Shown here piece after piece: positions 35,871 through 51,000 of a stretch of 64,000 nucleotides of DNA. Below the pieces are notes generated by a model. That model made no database searches, was not told where the DNA came from, and worked only from the letters and a program-made list of their open reading frames with translations. A program made the translations under genes and the position numbers. Numbering within the stretch: the first letter of the stretch is position 1; every line of letters begins with the position of its first letter. The DNA is from Rhynochetos jubatus (taxonomy: Eukaryota > Chordata > Aves > Eurypygiformes > Rhynochetidae): assembly GCA_027574665.1 (NCBI GenBank), contig CM050654.1, positions 30,647,722-30,711,721 on the forward strand. The letters run 5' to 3'.

Positions 35871-37288
35871 ACATTCTGTTTTACTCGATTCTTAACGTTT
35901 AGTCATTCGGCTGTCGTTGACTTCAAGTATTCATTACAACTCGAAATAATTTTATGTATTGTAGTTAAAAGCAGTCCTGTCAACTCAGGAATGGATTTAA
36001 TGAGCTTCAGTGTCACCACCAAGACAACCTTGCTGGCAGACTGAAACAACAAAACCGATTCTATTTTTTTTTTTAATCCTTCTCGAGGTACAGTTGTATA
36101 AGCCAGGCAACACTCCGTAGTCTCCAATGCCTTCAGCTACATGATCTGATCCATGACAATCTTGGATTTCAACAGCGCTTCATGCAGGTATAAAGGATCA
36201 GTGACACGGATCAGACAGCAAGATCAGCACATACGCATCAAGTTCAAATACTGCCAGCCGTAGCAGGAATTCGTACATTCTTTTCAGCAGAAAAATGGCA
36301 CTGGGCTTTTGGTTTATTTATCTTGGTTTTGTTTAACTTGACATCATCTGATAACGGTAAAAAGTTCAAAGTCACACACAGTGACAGGCTCCAATTACTA
36401 TTCCCCTCTATCTGCCTGCGTCAATGACAACTTTGTTCAGGGGGAGGGATTGCTGCTGGCAAGCCTCTTGCAGTCTGTGGCACAGAGACCATTTCAGAAG
36501 AACAGGAGATCGAGTTTCGCAGATAGTAACTATGTCAGGCTAGTAAAACATCAATTAGAGAAAGAGAAGTTAAGATACAGCGATGCTCGAGGATAACACC
36601 AAGAAACATAACACACTTGCCCAATAACGCCGCTTGTGGTGCAGGTCAGAGCTCGAGTGACTGCTTTTTCCTCAGCGCAGTTGTAAGGAAAGTCAAGCAC
36701 ATCAGCTACCAAGTCTTACACAAAACGAACGCCACCAACTGAGTAGGAGGGGATCCAGCTGCAGTTATGTCTCTTCTTGCCCTTCATCCTTTTCCTCCTG
36801 CAGGCTACTAGCACTTTCCTGAACCAGGGCAAGACAGGAACCAAACCAGTGTTTTTCAAGAACTTTCATATCCTCATCTGGAACTGAAGAGTGTTAGTAC
36901 TATCATAAACTTGTCATGCTGAGGCCTAGCAGAGCTGTATGTTGGAGAGAAATATTATTTGGCTACTTCGCATACATCTGCCTGCAGTGTTGGGACTATG
37001 CCAGCATGCAGTCCAGTTACAAACCAAGTTCAGCCTAAGATCTATACGTGCTGGGGGGAAAAAAAATATCCACAGAGCTACTCGTACGCTCGCATCACCA
37101 TTTAAAGAGATTTCTCTTCCCTCCTTCAAAGGACTTGAAATTTTTTGAAAGCACACATATACATTCTGTTCCTTGTCTTCCAATTCATACATCAAAGAAG
37201 ATGTCACAAACACAAAGCAAAGTAGAAGCAAAGCACAGATTCATCATTAACTCCTTCTGTAGAGACCCGCAAGCAATGTGCAAGCCCT

Positions 37289-37868
37289 TGTGCTGTTTGT
37301 GGCTGGGACAGTTAATTTTCTTCACAGGAGCTGGTATGGGGCTGTGTTCTGGATTAGTGCTGGAAACAGTGTTGATAATACAGGGATGCTTTCCTTACTG
37401 CTGAGCAGTGCTTACACAGCGTCAAGGCCTTTGCTGCTCCACCCCACCAGCAAAGAGACTGGGGGTGCCCAAGAAGCTGGAAGGGGACACAGCCGGGACA
37501 ACTGCCCCCAACTGACCCAAGGGATATTCCAGACCATATGGTGACATGCCTAGCATCTAAAGCTGGGGACAGGAGGAGGAAAGGGGGGACATTCAGAGTG
37601 ATGGCATTTGTTTACCCAAGTACCTGTTACACATGATGGAGCCCTGCTTTTCTGAGCTGCACGCTGGCCTGCCAATGGGAAGCGCTGAATGAATTCCTTG
37701 TTTAGCTTTGTTTGTGTGAGCAGTTTGCTTTACCTGTTAAACTGCTCTTATCTCAAACCACTGAGTTTTCTCACTGCTACCCTTCCAATCTCTCATCCAT
37801 CCCACTGTGGGGAGAGTGAGCCAGCAGCTGTGACGTGCTTAGTTGTCGGCTGGGGTTAAACCATGACA
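37289..37868 (+). mobile_element. Solo LTR of an avian endogenous retrovirus (ERVL-like)
   Basis: The element begins TG (37289) and ends CA (37868), with the 5-bp direct repeat GCCCT on both sides (37284-37288 and 37869-37873). That is the boundary structure of a retroviral LTR with its target-site duplication. The body (GGCTGGGACAGTTAATTTTC, GCTGGTATGGGGCTGTGTTC, GACCCAAGGGATATTCCAGA, the closing GGCTGGGGTTAAACCATGAC) is of a type I know from ERVL-class LTRs in bird genomes. No internal viral sequence is present, so it is a recombined solo LTR with no coding capacity. It lies antisense to CLASP1, as most surviving intronic LTRs do. Confidence 0.9.
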
Positions 37869-38826
37869 GCCCTACACTTTATTATTTTCGATGCATCTTG
37901 ACTTTTAATCAACCAAAGGCAAGCAATTCAGATTTGCTGCTACAGGCCAGAGTCTGAACCATCAGACCTGAAGAATCTGAGGCCAGCTGTCTGTACTCAC
38001 ATCGTATTCCCCAAAAACAGACCAGGGCAAATCAGCGTTCACTGCACATTTCTTACCTTTCAATTACTTAATTCTGACCTTAAAGATCATCTAAATTGTA
38101 TTTGGTGAGGAAAAAACAATTCTAAAGCCAGATTTAGCTACTAAGCTATTTCAGTCTACACATAGATTGTGTGCTGTTTAAAGAGTTGCCCAATGATGTG
38201 CTGACCTTACATATGCCTTGATGGTTTCCTGAAGTGACTCATTAAATAATCCGAGATAATGAAAACATTTCATTTTGCAAGAAGATTAATTCAGCTGCAT
38301 TATTTTTCCACAAAACTCCTCTTGTTCACTAGACAATTAGGACTAGAAGTCAGGATATGGCAACATCAACACCTCCTTTTTATCACCCAGCAAGAAACAC
38401 AAGGTCCCAGGCCAAATACCCATGGAAAGCAATCTCACTCCCTGCTCCTCAGAGCTTAGTCTGAAATCCCTTCTTAGGAGGGTTTGAGAAGGGATATAAC
38501 ACTAATCAACACCAGCACCGATTCTATTGTTCCTTTCGCCTGTGTGAAGTGGCACGCAGGCAAAGAGCACCCCTCCAGCCCACACTGTCTCGGCAAGAAC
38601 ATGAAGATACATAGTTGCTGACTTCAGAAGGAACTGGTGCTGCTCCTACCTGACTCTGGGCACCACAAAACAGACATGCAGCTGAGCTGGGATTAGGCTC
38701 CCAAGCCTGCCTCCCGAACCTTTGATCAGGTTATGCGCTGCACAGGAGACACGGGTCTGAACCATCTCTACCCAGAGCTCCTGTCACTTGAGCCAACAGC
38801 AGTGGGCAAAGGCAAAACTGAGCCTT

Positions 38827-38838
38827 GGGGGGGGGGGG
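38827..38838 (+). repeat. Poly-G run
   Basis: Twelve consecutive G residues. Such runs are prone to length error in sequencing and assembly. Confidence 0.95.
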
Positions 38839-40674
38839 TCAAACAACATCATCAGAAGAGATTCTAATTCGGCCTCTTGTGTGGGGAACCCATGACCTAG
38901 CCCATGTAAAACTGATTGATAGAATTAACTGTTACAATATAACCAGTAGCTCCTTCTTGCTACAAATTATGTCCTGCCTAAGCAACCTTGCCTGAATGAC
39001 TTTCCCACGGTACCCCCCCAGGAAAAGCCTGGGGTCAGTGCAAGTGGATCCAACACTGCACCGCCCATGGGGGTGCTATCACAACAGTGCCTCCCACACC
39101 TTCAGTTTTCCGGGTTTCAGTTAAGTCTCAGGGAAGGCAGGTTTATGTATGTGACAAAGGTCCCACCGAAGAGCCTGGCAGTAATTAACTGACAGACTGC
39201 AGATTGAGGATTTTGAACTTCAAACCTCCACAACCCCTGCTCCCTGGACACAGCTGCCCCACAACCACGCTAAGCAAAGAGCACATGCCACGCTCAGGAA
39301 GGGGCTGACAGACATGCTGCAGCTCTCCTGCCCCGCCAAGCTGAAGTGGAGCAACACCCATCAAACCAGTCTTCTGCTCACATAATGGCAGTTCAGGTAC
39401 TTCTTTTGCGGCAGGTCTAGAAGCCATTGCTTGCTCCTTCCGAGCTCCCACTATGTTCATTTGGCCTCTCTCGATATAGCAGGGTGCTGCAGTTCAGCCT
39501 CAGCGCACATGCAAGGTGCACCCTTTCCCGGGCTGCAAAGCCCAGGAATACCCAACAGGTAGCTGCACCAGGGAACAGGCAGGACAGGCAATGACAGACA
39601 GACACAGTCACAAACCAGAGCCAAAGTACCATTAACACCATCAGTCACTCCTGCCGTGTATCCTGGATGACTGTAAGACACTTCATACACACAATGTCCA
39701 GGAAGACAAACTGCGGTCCAGCTGACTTGTCCGGAACACTTCTGCTGCAGCCAAGACAATGAGCCTCCAAGACCATTTTTATTCTACACTCTTGCTTTCC
39801 AGGCCGTACATACAAGAAGTGCACCGAGAGAAGACTGACTTGAGCCCTGTCTCCCAAAGCAAAATTTTCTGTGCACACGGATCAATCCTACCACCTTCTA
39901 CAGGTCCCCACACCAGAAATGCCTTTAATTCATACCATCACATTCTTGATCACAGCAGAAGTTCCTACCCAGGGTGACAAATCAACATTGTGACCTGCTT
40001 GTCTGCCACAGCATGCAAGTTTCCCAACACTGTCTCCTTGGTGTGACTGTAGCTGCACTCACCCCATCTGCCAGCGTGCTCTTTTCCCTGCCACACGCTG
40101 TGCCTTTCTGGAGATTATGGAAAGTCTCTCTGCCCACGACAATGCCTTTAAAGCTGCATCCCACATCTCCCCCCACCTCCTCTTTGTTAATGACACAGCT
40201 ACAGAACTGGGGCTGGAAACCAGAGCAGCCAGCATAAAATGGCTAAGGATTCCTTTAGGAGATCTTCATTAAGTAATGAAAAAGTTGCACCTCCAAGGGC
40301 ACGTGATCCTTCAGTCAAAGGGAGCAGATCCATCTGCAGGCCAGTGAGGCGGTTGTTCTCTATCCTTCAATTACTTGTCACCTTTCTGGGATGGGAAGAG
40401 CAGCGTGCCCTTATCCTGGAATCACACCAGGTCTAGCCATTCAAGGATGCTTCAGCACAGACAAAGCTCCACCAACACACTGCAGAACAAAGCACAACCT
40501 GCTAGCCCTCTTCAGCAGAGGGGTAAACAGTTGTTGTGGAAACTACATTGAAGAGATTTTGCCAGCATGGACTTGAACAAGGGTGGTGATCAACTTTTCC
40601 CCTATCCTCCAGAAGGATAAAGAGAAATCCTCTTAGATTAGCTAGAAAGGAAATTAAGCATGAAGAGCAGAGGG

Positions 40675-40830
40675 GCCCTGGAACAGACTAATTCAGGAGG
40701 CTGTGAAAGCCTCAAAAGGTGTATTTAAAGCATAGCTTGGAGAAACATCTGACAGAAGACACTTGGGTACATTTGGTTGTGTTCTGTGAACAAGAAACTG
40801 GATTTGACTATTTCCTCAAGTCTCTTATAT
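40675..40830 (+). mobile_element. Old CR1-like LINE 3' fragment
   Basis: CCTGGAACAGACTAATTCAG, GAGGCTGTGAAAGCCTC, TTGGAGAAACATCTGACAGA and GTACATTTGGTTGTG follow the order of the CR1 3' region of older amniote (L3-like) subfamilies. Identity is low, so the assignment rests on the order of several short blocks. Confidence 0.6.
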
Positions 40831-43800
40831 TAACAATACTTACAAATCTCCTCCCTGCCATTAGAAATACAATATCAGCAAAGTAAGCGATGTTACTAGT
40901 TGGTAAACATCCTTTATGAATAGAAGGCAAAGTGACAATAGACTCATTAGCAATCCACTGCAGACATAGCTTACACAGGCAAACAGAAGTTACTCCCCAG
41001 GGTAAGGCTGATACTCTTGTTAACACCACTTTCCAACAAGGGCTTAACTCAAGATTACGTACAACCACAAAGTATATAAAGGCTAAGGTGAACCGTACAC
41101 TCCCTGAAATCCAAACCATACTCATCCTTTCTTTCCCTGCAGGATCCTTAACAAACTCTACACCAATGTCCCCAACTTAAAACACAAACAGAAATTTCTT
41201 CTTGACGACGCTTATTTTGGGCCCAGCTTTAAGAAGTACGAAACATGCTCATCATGAGATTTCTTGGAAGAACAAACTAGGGAAGCGCTCGCTTAGAGAA
41301 CATGAAAGAGCTTCTTCCTTGCTGCAAGCAAGACACAAGGAGGCATTTGGATTCTATCATGCTGAACTGCTTCAAGACCCAAATAAGGCCCCTCATACTT
41401 GTGACATTCATTATTCAGCAGCAAACAATAGGCCTTAATAAACTTTTGGCTATTCAGAACAGCTTTCTAATCACCCATACATCTGACTTCACAGACCACA
41501 CATGCTGGACACCGCATGAAAGGGAATCAGTGTCAGCATACTCGGCGTGCTCTGCCCTGGTTTCCCTCTCAGTGTGACTCAGTTGTGCTGCTTTGCCACA
41601 GCAAGACCTGCTACTACAGCCAGAACAACACACAGACCAGCCCTTTCCCAATTGAATTTAACTGATTCATACAACACTACAAGTAAGCTAAACCTTGTAA
41701 AAAAAGTCCCCAGGCCACTCAAGTCAGTAAAAAATTCACTTAAGGCTTGTAGTGTACCTCATTAGGGACAAGCTTAAATTGAATTGTGTGTGTGTCAAGA
41801 AACATAATTTCCACAATTTTTCAAACCTTATGACACAGAAAGTGGCTTCCCTCTATGTAGTTAAGATCCACCATTGAATGAAATTCCCAGGCAAAGTCTG
41901 TGCTAGGAAACATTCACACATAATCCTTAGCTGCTGGCTCTGCAGAGTGTAAGAAACAAGCTGATCTTAAGTTAAACATCTTCCCCCCACTACAGAGGGT
42001 CTTGACATCAGGCCCCGCTTTCAAATCACTACAACAGGTTTGCACAACCAGTATCCTCAATTTAATAAGCACAGTATTTTCCCAAAAGAAAAAAGACTTA
42101 AGAGGAGGGAAAGACATTATACACTTGGACACCGTGTACTGTCAGTCAGCCGCAGAGCTGCCAGCTGAACCCGAGTCTCTAACAGCCCAGCTCCCACATG
42201 AAGCACAAGCCTTGTATCTCTGCTGACTCAAGCTGCAAGATTCACAACCTGTACTCCCAGGCCTTATAAACACTCGCTGCTCCTTATACACATGAGGATA
42301 TGAAACAGCCCAAGTTACCTGGAAAGAGAAACTGTGTTTGAAAATCTTATTTTCTCTTCTATGGATAGCCCGAACACTATTAAAGGCAAAGACCACCAAA
42401 ACACATTTCCTACACATCAACAGTCGTACTCAGATCACACTACTGCAATGCCTATTCATCTTAAAGCTGCAGGGAAAAAATACTGTCTGGCTTGTGGTTA
42501 AGGTTTCCTACTTGCATACAGTCTCTGAACGTGCCATCAGAATTTCTCCAGAGCTTTCCCCTGCACAGATGAACAAAATGGGAAAGAAATTTCCAAGCAG
42601 GTCACTCTGCACTGCTGCTGGAACATCTCCTCTTGCTTCATCTAACACAGAGCCCAACCTCCTACAAGCAAGGGCTGCATCTCCTTTTTGCCTGCAAACA
42701 CCACAAACAGGGCAGAAATACTGAAAAAAAAATATTGTCTGCAAGGTATCCAAATCTTCAACTCACGAGCCACCCTGCAAACACGCTGGACTGCTATTCT
42801 GGTTACCTACACAGAACTCGGTTGTGGTGCAGACGTGTGGTTTGCAAACCAGGATTTTGTCATCACCATCCCTGTTTTACAGCCTCAGCAGATGAAGAAG
42901 GGTTTGCTGCAAGCTAAGAGTCAACGGCAGGCTCTTCAGTATTAACCACTCTTCATTATTGCCCTCCTTTTACGCACACTAAATAAAATCCACACAGCTC
43001 CTTCATAGCTCAGACTGGGAGTGGCACTACCTGGCCAACAGAGACCTGCAACAGACGTTTTCTTCTTTCAAACCTGGACTGGTATGTTCGGGGAGGGGCA
43101 AAATGGCCAGGCTCTGCCCTCCAGCCATTTCCCAAGAGCATACTGGAGGCATAATTGCAATTAACTACTCCTAAGGCTGCCAGCTCAGCAGCAGCTAAGC
43201 CATTCCCATGGCTCCTGAGTGAATTCACTGTGGTGGTTTTAGGAACTGGGCAAATAGACCAGACCCAGCAACTGAATCCTGCCACTGCACTTCTCCCTAC
43301 TTTAAACATCCTCCTAGAGACCTGGGGGGACAAGGTATCATTAACCTGGCAGGAGAGAGGCATCGGCATGTGGCATTAGCTAGAGCACCTGCATATACAA
43401 GCAGAATTCCTTTCCCCTGGAGCTCATTCCTCCAAGGGCACCTGCCTTCCCAGCAAACCTTTACACCAGCAAAAACCCAGTTCCCACTCAGATCCTCCCA
43501 GTTCAGCAACCCAGACAGATGGTCTCCAACTTGCAGACACAAAACCCACCCACAGCAGTTTAACCATGTTCTTCTATCTAAAGGGGTAAGGGCTAGCAAG
43601 CAACCCGCCCAGCCTCACTTCCACACACTGAGGAATTTGTGGAGCAGTCTCCATTCTTTTGGGAGTGACTTACAGCTTCACAGAAACATAAGGCAGAAAA
43701 TGGGGAGGAAATCCCTGGTTATTTTTCACCCTCTTCACTACAGTCACCTTGCTGCCAGCCTATTTCAGTCAGGCAGAGGAGGGCTCCCTCCCACCATGTC

Positions 43801-46800
43801 TGGTACAAGTGTTTCCCTAACACTCGTTCTGTGCGTCTCCCTCCCAACGGAGGTGACAGTACTGTTCACCAGGCTCTTGTGCTCGGTCACATCGCAGCAC
43901 GCCAAGGAAGCTCCAAACTAAGTCTGGTCAAGCTGCCAGAGCTGTGGTGGGCAGAGACTGCAGGCAGAGCAACAGCAATGCCCCAGGAGCCAAGCCACCT
44001 AACACAAGTTCTGGAGAAGCAAACTGCAGAGACGAAAGAAGGAGGAGCTTCTCCATGTGAAGCGGGAGACAGTGAGAAAGAACCTCTCTACTGCTCTTTG
44101 GGTAAATACTCTATCCAATTTGTGCCACATCTGTTGTTCAAGCAGGTAAAAGCAACGTGCTTCAGTGATGGGTTTAGCAATTTGTTGGTCTGAAATGTAA
44201 TTCCAGATCCTTTTGGATGCAAAGAGTCCTACAGAAAATAAAAAAATTTGGATTAATCTCATCCTTCCAAAATAATTTTATTTTCTTTTGATCTAGCATC
44301 AAAGACTTTAGGGCTATGTGTATCATTAACTATGCCAATCAGAAGAGCAGTGAATGCAAACCAACAATTTACAGTATGTGTAGGGAAACACATACATTAA
44401 ATATTTCTAAACCAGATCTAGCAAGGTCAGGGGAGAAGCAGGGGGTTCCTCCTAACAAGCAAGACTTCCAGGAAGTTTTATACACAGATTAGCTCTAGTG
44501 AAGGCTTCAGACGTCAGGCGTCAAAAGGCACTATCTGCGTTGAAGGAGCCCATTAAAGGCTCCAGCCCAAATCTTCTAGACAAATACTGGAAGAAGACAC
44601 TACACAAGGCATGGGCCATTGCCGCAGTTCAAGACCCATCAGGCCTAGACAAGTACATAAAGACTAACATGTGAGGCTCAGGTGTCCATAGGGCAGACAG
44701 ATCACTTAGTGCTCATTACTAACAAAAGAACATCAAAAAATAGATTTACAGCTCCCCTGGAACAGAACATTCATCTCCTCCGACTCTCCCCTTGCTGACT
44801 CCAGGAGCACATGCACAAATTTGCTTTCAGCAGAAAGCTGGAGCTCACTGCATTAAGGACAAAATTAGCTATACGAGTCAATTGAAGAGTATATGCTTCT
44901 TTTCAAGTTTCATTTTAATCTTTTGATGCCAGATGAAAGAAAAAATAAGATCCATCTCATAGGTATGCAACTGTTCCCAAAATGAGCACTGAACAGCAGA
45001 GATTCAAAACAGGCACAAAGATGAAAACAATATCCATAACTGTGTCATCCACAAACATCAAACCTGTCAGCGAGAAAGAGAAGACAACCTTGTAGCAAAG
45101 GACCCCTCTCAGTCTTGGGTTCTATTCCTCCCTCCCTCCCTGACAAGCCTCAGCCCAGAAATCAAAGGAACAGGATACACCTCAAATACGTGCAAAACTC
45201 TGGACCCTACTGCCGGCCCTGGGACAACCAAGTATCTGCTGATGGGCTCTTCCATTTGCTACAGAACAGTAATCCTTTCAAACATGACACAACCCCCCCT
45301 GACGGACCACCCAGCATCAACCCAAGCAAATAACGTGCTGCACAAGGACACCCCTTCCTGGCTGAAGCCTTACTGCCAAATCACAATCCAGTGTGTAAGG
45401 CTGGCTAGTCAGTTGCTCTCCTCAGAGACATTTATACCTATAATGATTCCATTCAAGTCAAATGAGATTCTAAATTTCCTCCAAAATAAGCAAGAGCAGA
45501 ATACAGGATGTCAAAACAAGCATTGTCTGGAAGCAGAGGGAACATCCTTCTCACACCACTGATCTGGAAAGGGCAAAGGAAACAGCAGGGACAGGAGAAG
45601 AAAAAAACTGGTTGAAAGCAGCATTCTGTCTATCATCAAGCTACATTATTTGAAAGAACACAGCCAGCACAGACCATGATCTCTTTACCCTACATTATTT
45701 GCCCCAATAACAGATATTTTTAGAGGCAGAAGGGGCTCATTAGGTTAGTTAATCCGATAGCCTATGTAATACAGTTCATGAAATCCCAACCAGTTCCTCC
45801 TGCACTGAAACCAATTATTTTCTATGAATAAAGTGTTTCTTCTGGAGCAGCATTAGGGCTTAATCTGATTTAAGATCTCCAAATCAAATAAAGGAAGAAT
45901 TCTAACCTACAATTTATTGTTACAGATATAATATTGCATACACCACAGTAAAATGCAGAAAGACATAAGCCTTTTTTTCATCTGCCAAAAAAGCACCCTT
46001 CCACCCAAAGATTCATACACAATAGTTTTCAAGCTTCTGAAACGTAGCAGGACCTTTCTATTAAGCACGTGGATCTCCAGGAAGCAAATGTAAGCCCCCA
46101 GACAACAGACTCACTTCCTTCAAGCTATCTTGTATAGCTTCCTAAACAACAACCCGAGTTCCACACGGCGCAGAGATCACAGGCTGGAAACTGGTGCTTA
46201 CTCCAGCCAGCAAAGGCTTGGGTTGTTCTTGTATCAATTCCTATAGCAGTACAAAAAACAGTAAGAGACCAAGCGGGTTTTATCCCCATCTTTTATTCTG
46301 TAAAAGCTTTATACAATACAGCATCTTTCAAAGATGCCATATTCACACAATGCCACGGTAACTGGCATGGAAGCCAAAATTTTTGATACAAATTCACATT
46401 GAATTGACTATAAGAGACTACCAATGTGTTTTCACCTTAAAACCACCCCAAAACTATCACGAGGAAATACAGATTCAAAGCCTCAAATAGGGGGAGTGGG
46501 AAAATCATAAATTTCAATCACATGCCCTGACTTGTGTAGCAAAAGAGTAAATAAGATTAGTTACCCCCCAAATACCTATTACTAAAGGTTAGCCTTAAAG
46601 GAATGGCTCCCAGAAAAAAATTTCCGTAAGGTACACAGTTCAAACACAAATTAATCCTTATTAACATGCACACAAGTAGCACTGGCCTAGATGTTATTAA
46701 AAGCATTTCAAGAGTTAAAACTAAAAAAAATAAAAGCCAGATCTTTCCTGCATGAGCTGTGGTGTTCATCCAAAATTACATCCCATCTCCGGAGAGCCTG

Positions 46801-49800
46801 CACATGGACATGCTTCAAGCAGCACACTGCAGGAGGTGAGGTCAATCTGAGTTTCTCCTAGTCTAATGGCAGCAGGATCTGGCTGTTAATTAAGTACTAG
46901 ATTTCCCATTGTCCCAATCCTACCACACCTTTCCTGATTAAAAAAGGCAGCTTTTGGAGCATTTTTGTACTAGCTGCTGCTCAGCCTACTTTGGCTACAG
47001 AGCCATTTTTTCTGGCATATATTCACTTATCAGAACTGCTTTCACTTATCGCAAATGCCTTTCTGATCCCTGGAAAGCAACCCCCAGTAACACATTTAAT
47101 TTCCTTCCTCCCAGCTTGAGGATGCCAGTCACCTACAACTGCTGATAGCCATGAAGTAAATAGAAGGAAGATAAACAGGCTCAAGTCATCTTCTTGACCT
47201 CCCAGAAGCTTTTCCTGGCTCACCTCCCACCCTGATGAACATCATCTCATCAAAGCCCTGCCCTCAGCCTCTTCTCTTTGCCTGTGCCTACCTCACCCCA
47301 ATGTAATAGCACACAGCAGAACCTGTTCCTGCTCTGCTGCTCTCAGATTGCCACATGACAGTCACCAGTGGATCCCTCCCACCCTCATCCTTCCCCACAG
47401 CCCATCCTTCCTCCGATCAGCAGCTCCCTGCTCCTCCAAGCTCCAGACTCCTGCACACCTGCTCAGATTCCCCAGAAGGCTTGATCCAGGGCTTTATCCA
47501 GGCCTTCTGAACTGCCAGCATTACGCCATCTGCACAACTAGTTCTTTGAGAGATGGCTGCTTACCCAGCTACCCACGGTCTCTCGGTGAACGTCTCGTAC
47601 ACCCAGAGCACAGCCTTGGCTCAGCAACCGAGGGCTGCAGCTGCACCGAATGGGCCCCTTTGGCTGGGAGTGTGCCGACAGCAGGACCACCCCAGCAAAC
47701 CCACTGTGCCTAGACCAGCAGAACTGTACCGATGTTGGCCCAGTGACCTTGGGATCATCACAAGATGCACGTCTACAAAACACCTGTGATATATTTGGGT
47801 TCTAGTTAAAAACAGAAAACACATAACACGTAGAAGTACCCATGTAGAGTGTCTAGCACATATTCCAGCATTTCATCTGGGATCTTCTCTCTAAATCAAC
47901 CTTTCCCTTCAGTCTTCTGAAAAGACTGGGCAGCCCATGAAACCCACATGACCTAGATGACTTCACTATGACGTTATGAGAAACATAGTCTCCATAGGCA
48001 AAAAAAAAGCCAGCAAGCCACCCTCACACTACCTTTCACATCACTTTGTGTTGTAACAGAGCTACCACTCAGATAAGCAACCAACTTTCCTTATGTGTTT
48101 GTCCAGCTACAGCACACTCTTCCACTGCCATTCCCATGCACTAATTCCTCTTGAAAATGGCCACCATGAAACTCTTTGAAAGATGAAGGTGACATAGTAA
48201 GACATCCACAAAATATCATCAGCCCCAGATACCCCTGTGATAGCACAATGAAGGGTAAACAGCTGAGAAAAGACCGTGTTAGTACCTAATACTCAGCTAA
48301 GATCTTTGCCTGCCTAGGAACTTGAAAGATACTTTTCAAGTTTATTAGGTCTCTAACCTTGCAGTACTTCACGCAGACCTAAAATCCAGCCCTTCCATTT
48401 TGTCCTAAACAGCTCAAAGTTCTCACATGGCTCTCAGTAGCTCAACTTTCAGCTGTCACATATCCTTTCCCTTCTAGCTTTCCCAAATATTCCAGCTCTG
48501 CCCCATCACCACTTTTGTACAGGGAATTGTCCTACCCTGGTACCTTGGCTAGGATGACCCTTCTTTTCACACCCCCACCCCTCTCTAGCAGTTCTGCACG
48601 TTGAAGTTTTCATCTCCCCACCTTCATAGCATTGTCATTGTGCCCAAGATGCCAGCTCCTGTCTTCCCGTTCATCTGTGGTGCCAGTTCCCATCACACCT
48701 TCAGGTGCAAGATTTCAAACAAGAGCCACTGCACTTTTCTCCACACAGGCCCTCCTGCTTGGGAAAAGCTTCTCATTAATTGTAAGCTAGCTCACTGGAA
48801 CAGGCAATTCCAGAAGGAAACGGATGAAATTGCACAGAGAGAGTGGGACTCAAGCAACTCGAAGAAAGAAGCAGGGCTCTTTAAAGGCAACAAGGAAGCT
48901 CAGATCTTGGTGGGGAACGGAGCTGATGGAGTCTTTCACAAGCAGGCTTATTCACAGTCCAGCAACACTATACAGATAACAACTTTCCAAAGACCTAGAG
49001 GGGCAGAAGGTAGAAGAGGCAGACAGTGCACTACCAGGAAAGCCACCTATGCAGGTCTGGAAGAAAAGCTTTAGCCAGACAAAAGAAACCCAAATATTCC
49101 AATCTGTAAGAGCAGGTACCTCCTTAACCCTGTGTGCAGTTTCAGCTTTCCATACAACATCCAATCTTTGCAAGATAAATTCCTCTTGGAGGTCAAGCAG
49201 TTCAGCCACACATCTAATAGCGGCACAACAAAGGCACCCTTCATTCCTCAGGATACAACACTGCACTGCTCCTCCGAACGTCTTAAACAAGGGTCTTAAT
49301 TTAAAAAGCTAGGAGTGCACCGCAGCATCCTCATTAAACAGGTAAGAACACGCACAGATGTACTGTCTATGGAGTATTGGTTTCAGGAAGGTGCTGCAAC
49401 AGGACTGACTCCATCAGCTACGAGCGAATGGGATTCCCTCCAACACTCAGGTACGCTTTCACTCCAATGTGGAAGCTAGGGCTGTCGATGAAGCTGTTAC
49501 GGAAACTGTGCTCTTAACAGCTCTGGCTCCACCAGACCACCTTGGTGATGGGCTCATATCAGTAAAAGCCCTAGCATTCAGCTTTAAACAGCACTGAACA
49601 AGTGTCATCCCCTTTATCAAAGCTCCCAAGAGACATTAAGTCCACCCAAACTGTTAAAAGCAGGGATTTGTTCCACGGCACTGCATAAGCAGAGATGCCT
49701 CCATTTGCGGCAAGATTTCGAATCAGACCCAACGCGACTACGTCAACTGATGTTAGTCAAATGGAGAGTTACTACAATACAAGGCAAAAATACTGTCTTT

Positions 49801-50939
49801 TAATGGATATAGTGCTAATAGAACACACAGAGAACTAGGACAATTAGCAGACAGAGCCAATTTCTAACATGCAATTCATAGTCAATATAGGCATTACACA
49901 ATACAACTTCAAAACACACTGAGTAGAAGCAACTTCAGGTTTTCTATTTGCTATTACCAGGTTCCCAACCACCAGCAGACTGGCGTGAACGCTCTCACCA
50001 TGGCAAGGTGGTAAACACCACAAATAAGCCTGCAACGCTTCCACGTCTCAAGAGACCCTGCCAGCCCTCGCACCTGCGCGCACGTCCTGCCCGTGTGAGC
50101 AGAGCCAGCCAGATGCGTACAGCAGGATGGGGCTCTACACCACCTCGTTTTGTGTCGTTTCCACAAGCTTCTCTCCAGAAAGCTAATTTTGGAGATGAGA
50201 AAGCATTACTCTACATGAAGATTTTCTTTCTCACGGTTAATGCAGGGCCCAATCCTACACATTCTTTCCTCTGGCTAAACTCCCGGCCACCTCATGAAAA
50301 AAATTATCTTGCTTTCCACGCTCTGATTACTGGGACTCTTTGCTCTGATTCTTGAATACTCAAATGTTGCTTTGTTTTAAAGTTTCATATTTGGCACAAA
50401 AGCAATACCAAATGAGAAACATAACAGGTTTTGTCTACGAAAAAAACCCCACTGATCTAGGAGGAAAGTAATGAACAATTTGTGGGAGGTAACATTCACT
50501 TGGAAAAAAAATCAGACACTACATCTCCACTGTGTTCCACGCTTTCTCTCCTGAATTTAATGATATGGCCACAGAGCAGACACATGGGATGCAAATACAT
50601 CAGGCAGCTTCAAACAACTTCACACACAGCACAGTCCAGCCATCAGAAACCTGGAGCTCCGAGTGAGTCAAGCAATAGGACAAATCCAACTCTGCTGAGC
50701 CTCAACTAGACTGTCACCGGTGCCTTGGGTGGGTCACCTTAGAGTCAGCTCACCTATCTTCAAGAGAAACCCAAACTGCTATGCTGTCATCACTGGCATC
50801 CCAAAAGCATTTATATGCCAGTTGATTCACATAGGTACTTCTGACACCGGGACACTTACCACTATTTGTTTTCTAACAAAATTTATCAGCACATAAGAAA
50901 CAAGTTTTGAGGCTCTGACTGTAAACAATGGTATGGCAG

Positions 50940-51000
50940 ATGGAACTGGATGAGCCCAAGGGTTCTTGCAACCTGAATTACCCTGTGATCCTATAAGCTG
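50940..51000 (+). mobile_element. CR1 LINE tail remnant
   Basis: AACTGGATGAGCCCAAGGGT, TCTTGCAACCTGAATTACCC and TGTGATCCTATAAG resemble the last 60 bp of a CR1 with its octamer tail. Short and diverged. Confidence 0.55.

Noticed and set aside
43370-43921. 183-codon plus-strand frame
   Set aside because: Serine- and proline-rich translation with no family resemblance; no repeat or exon signals around it.
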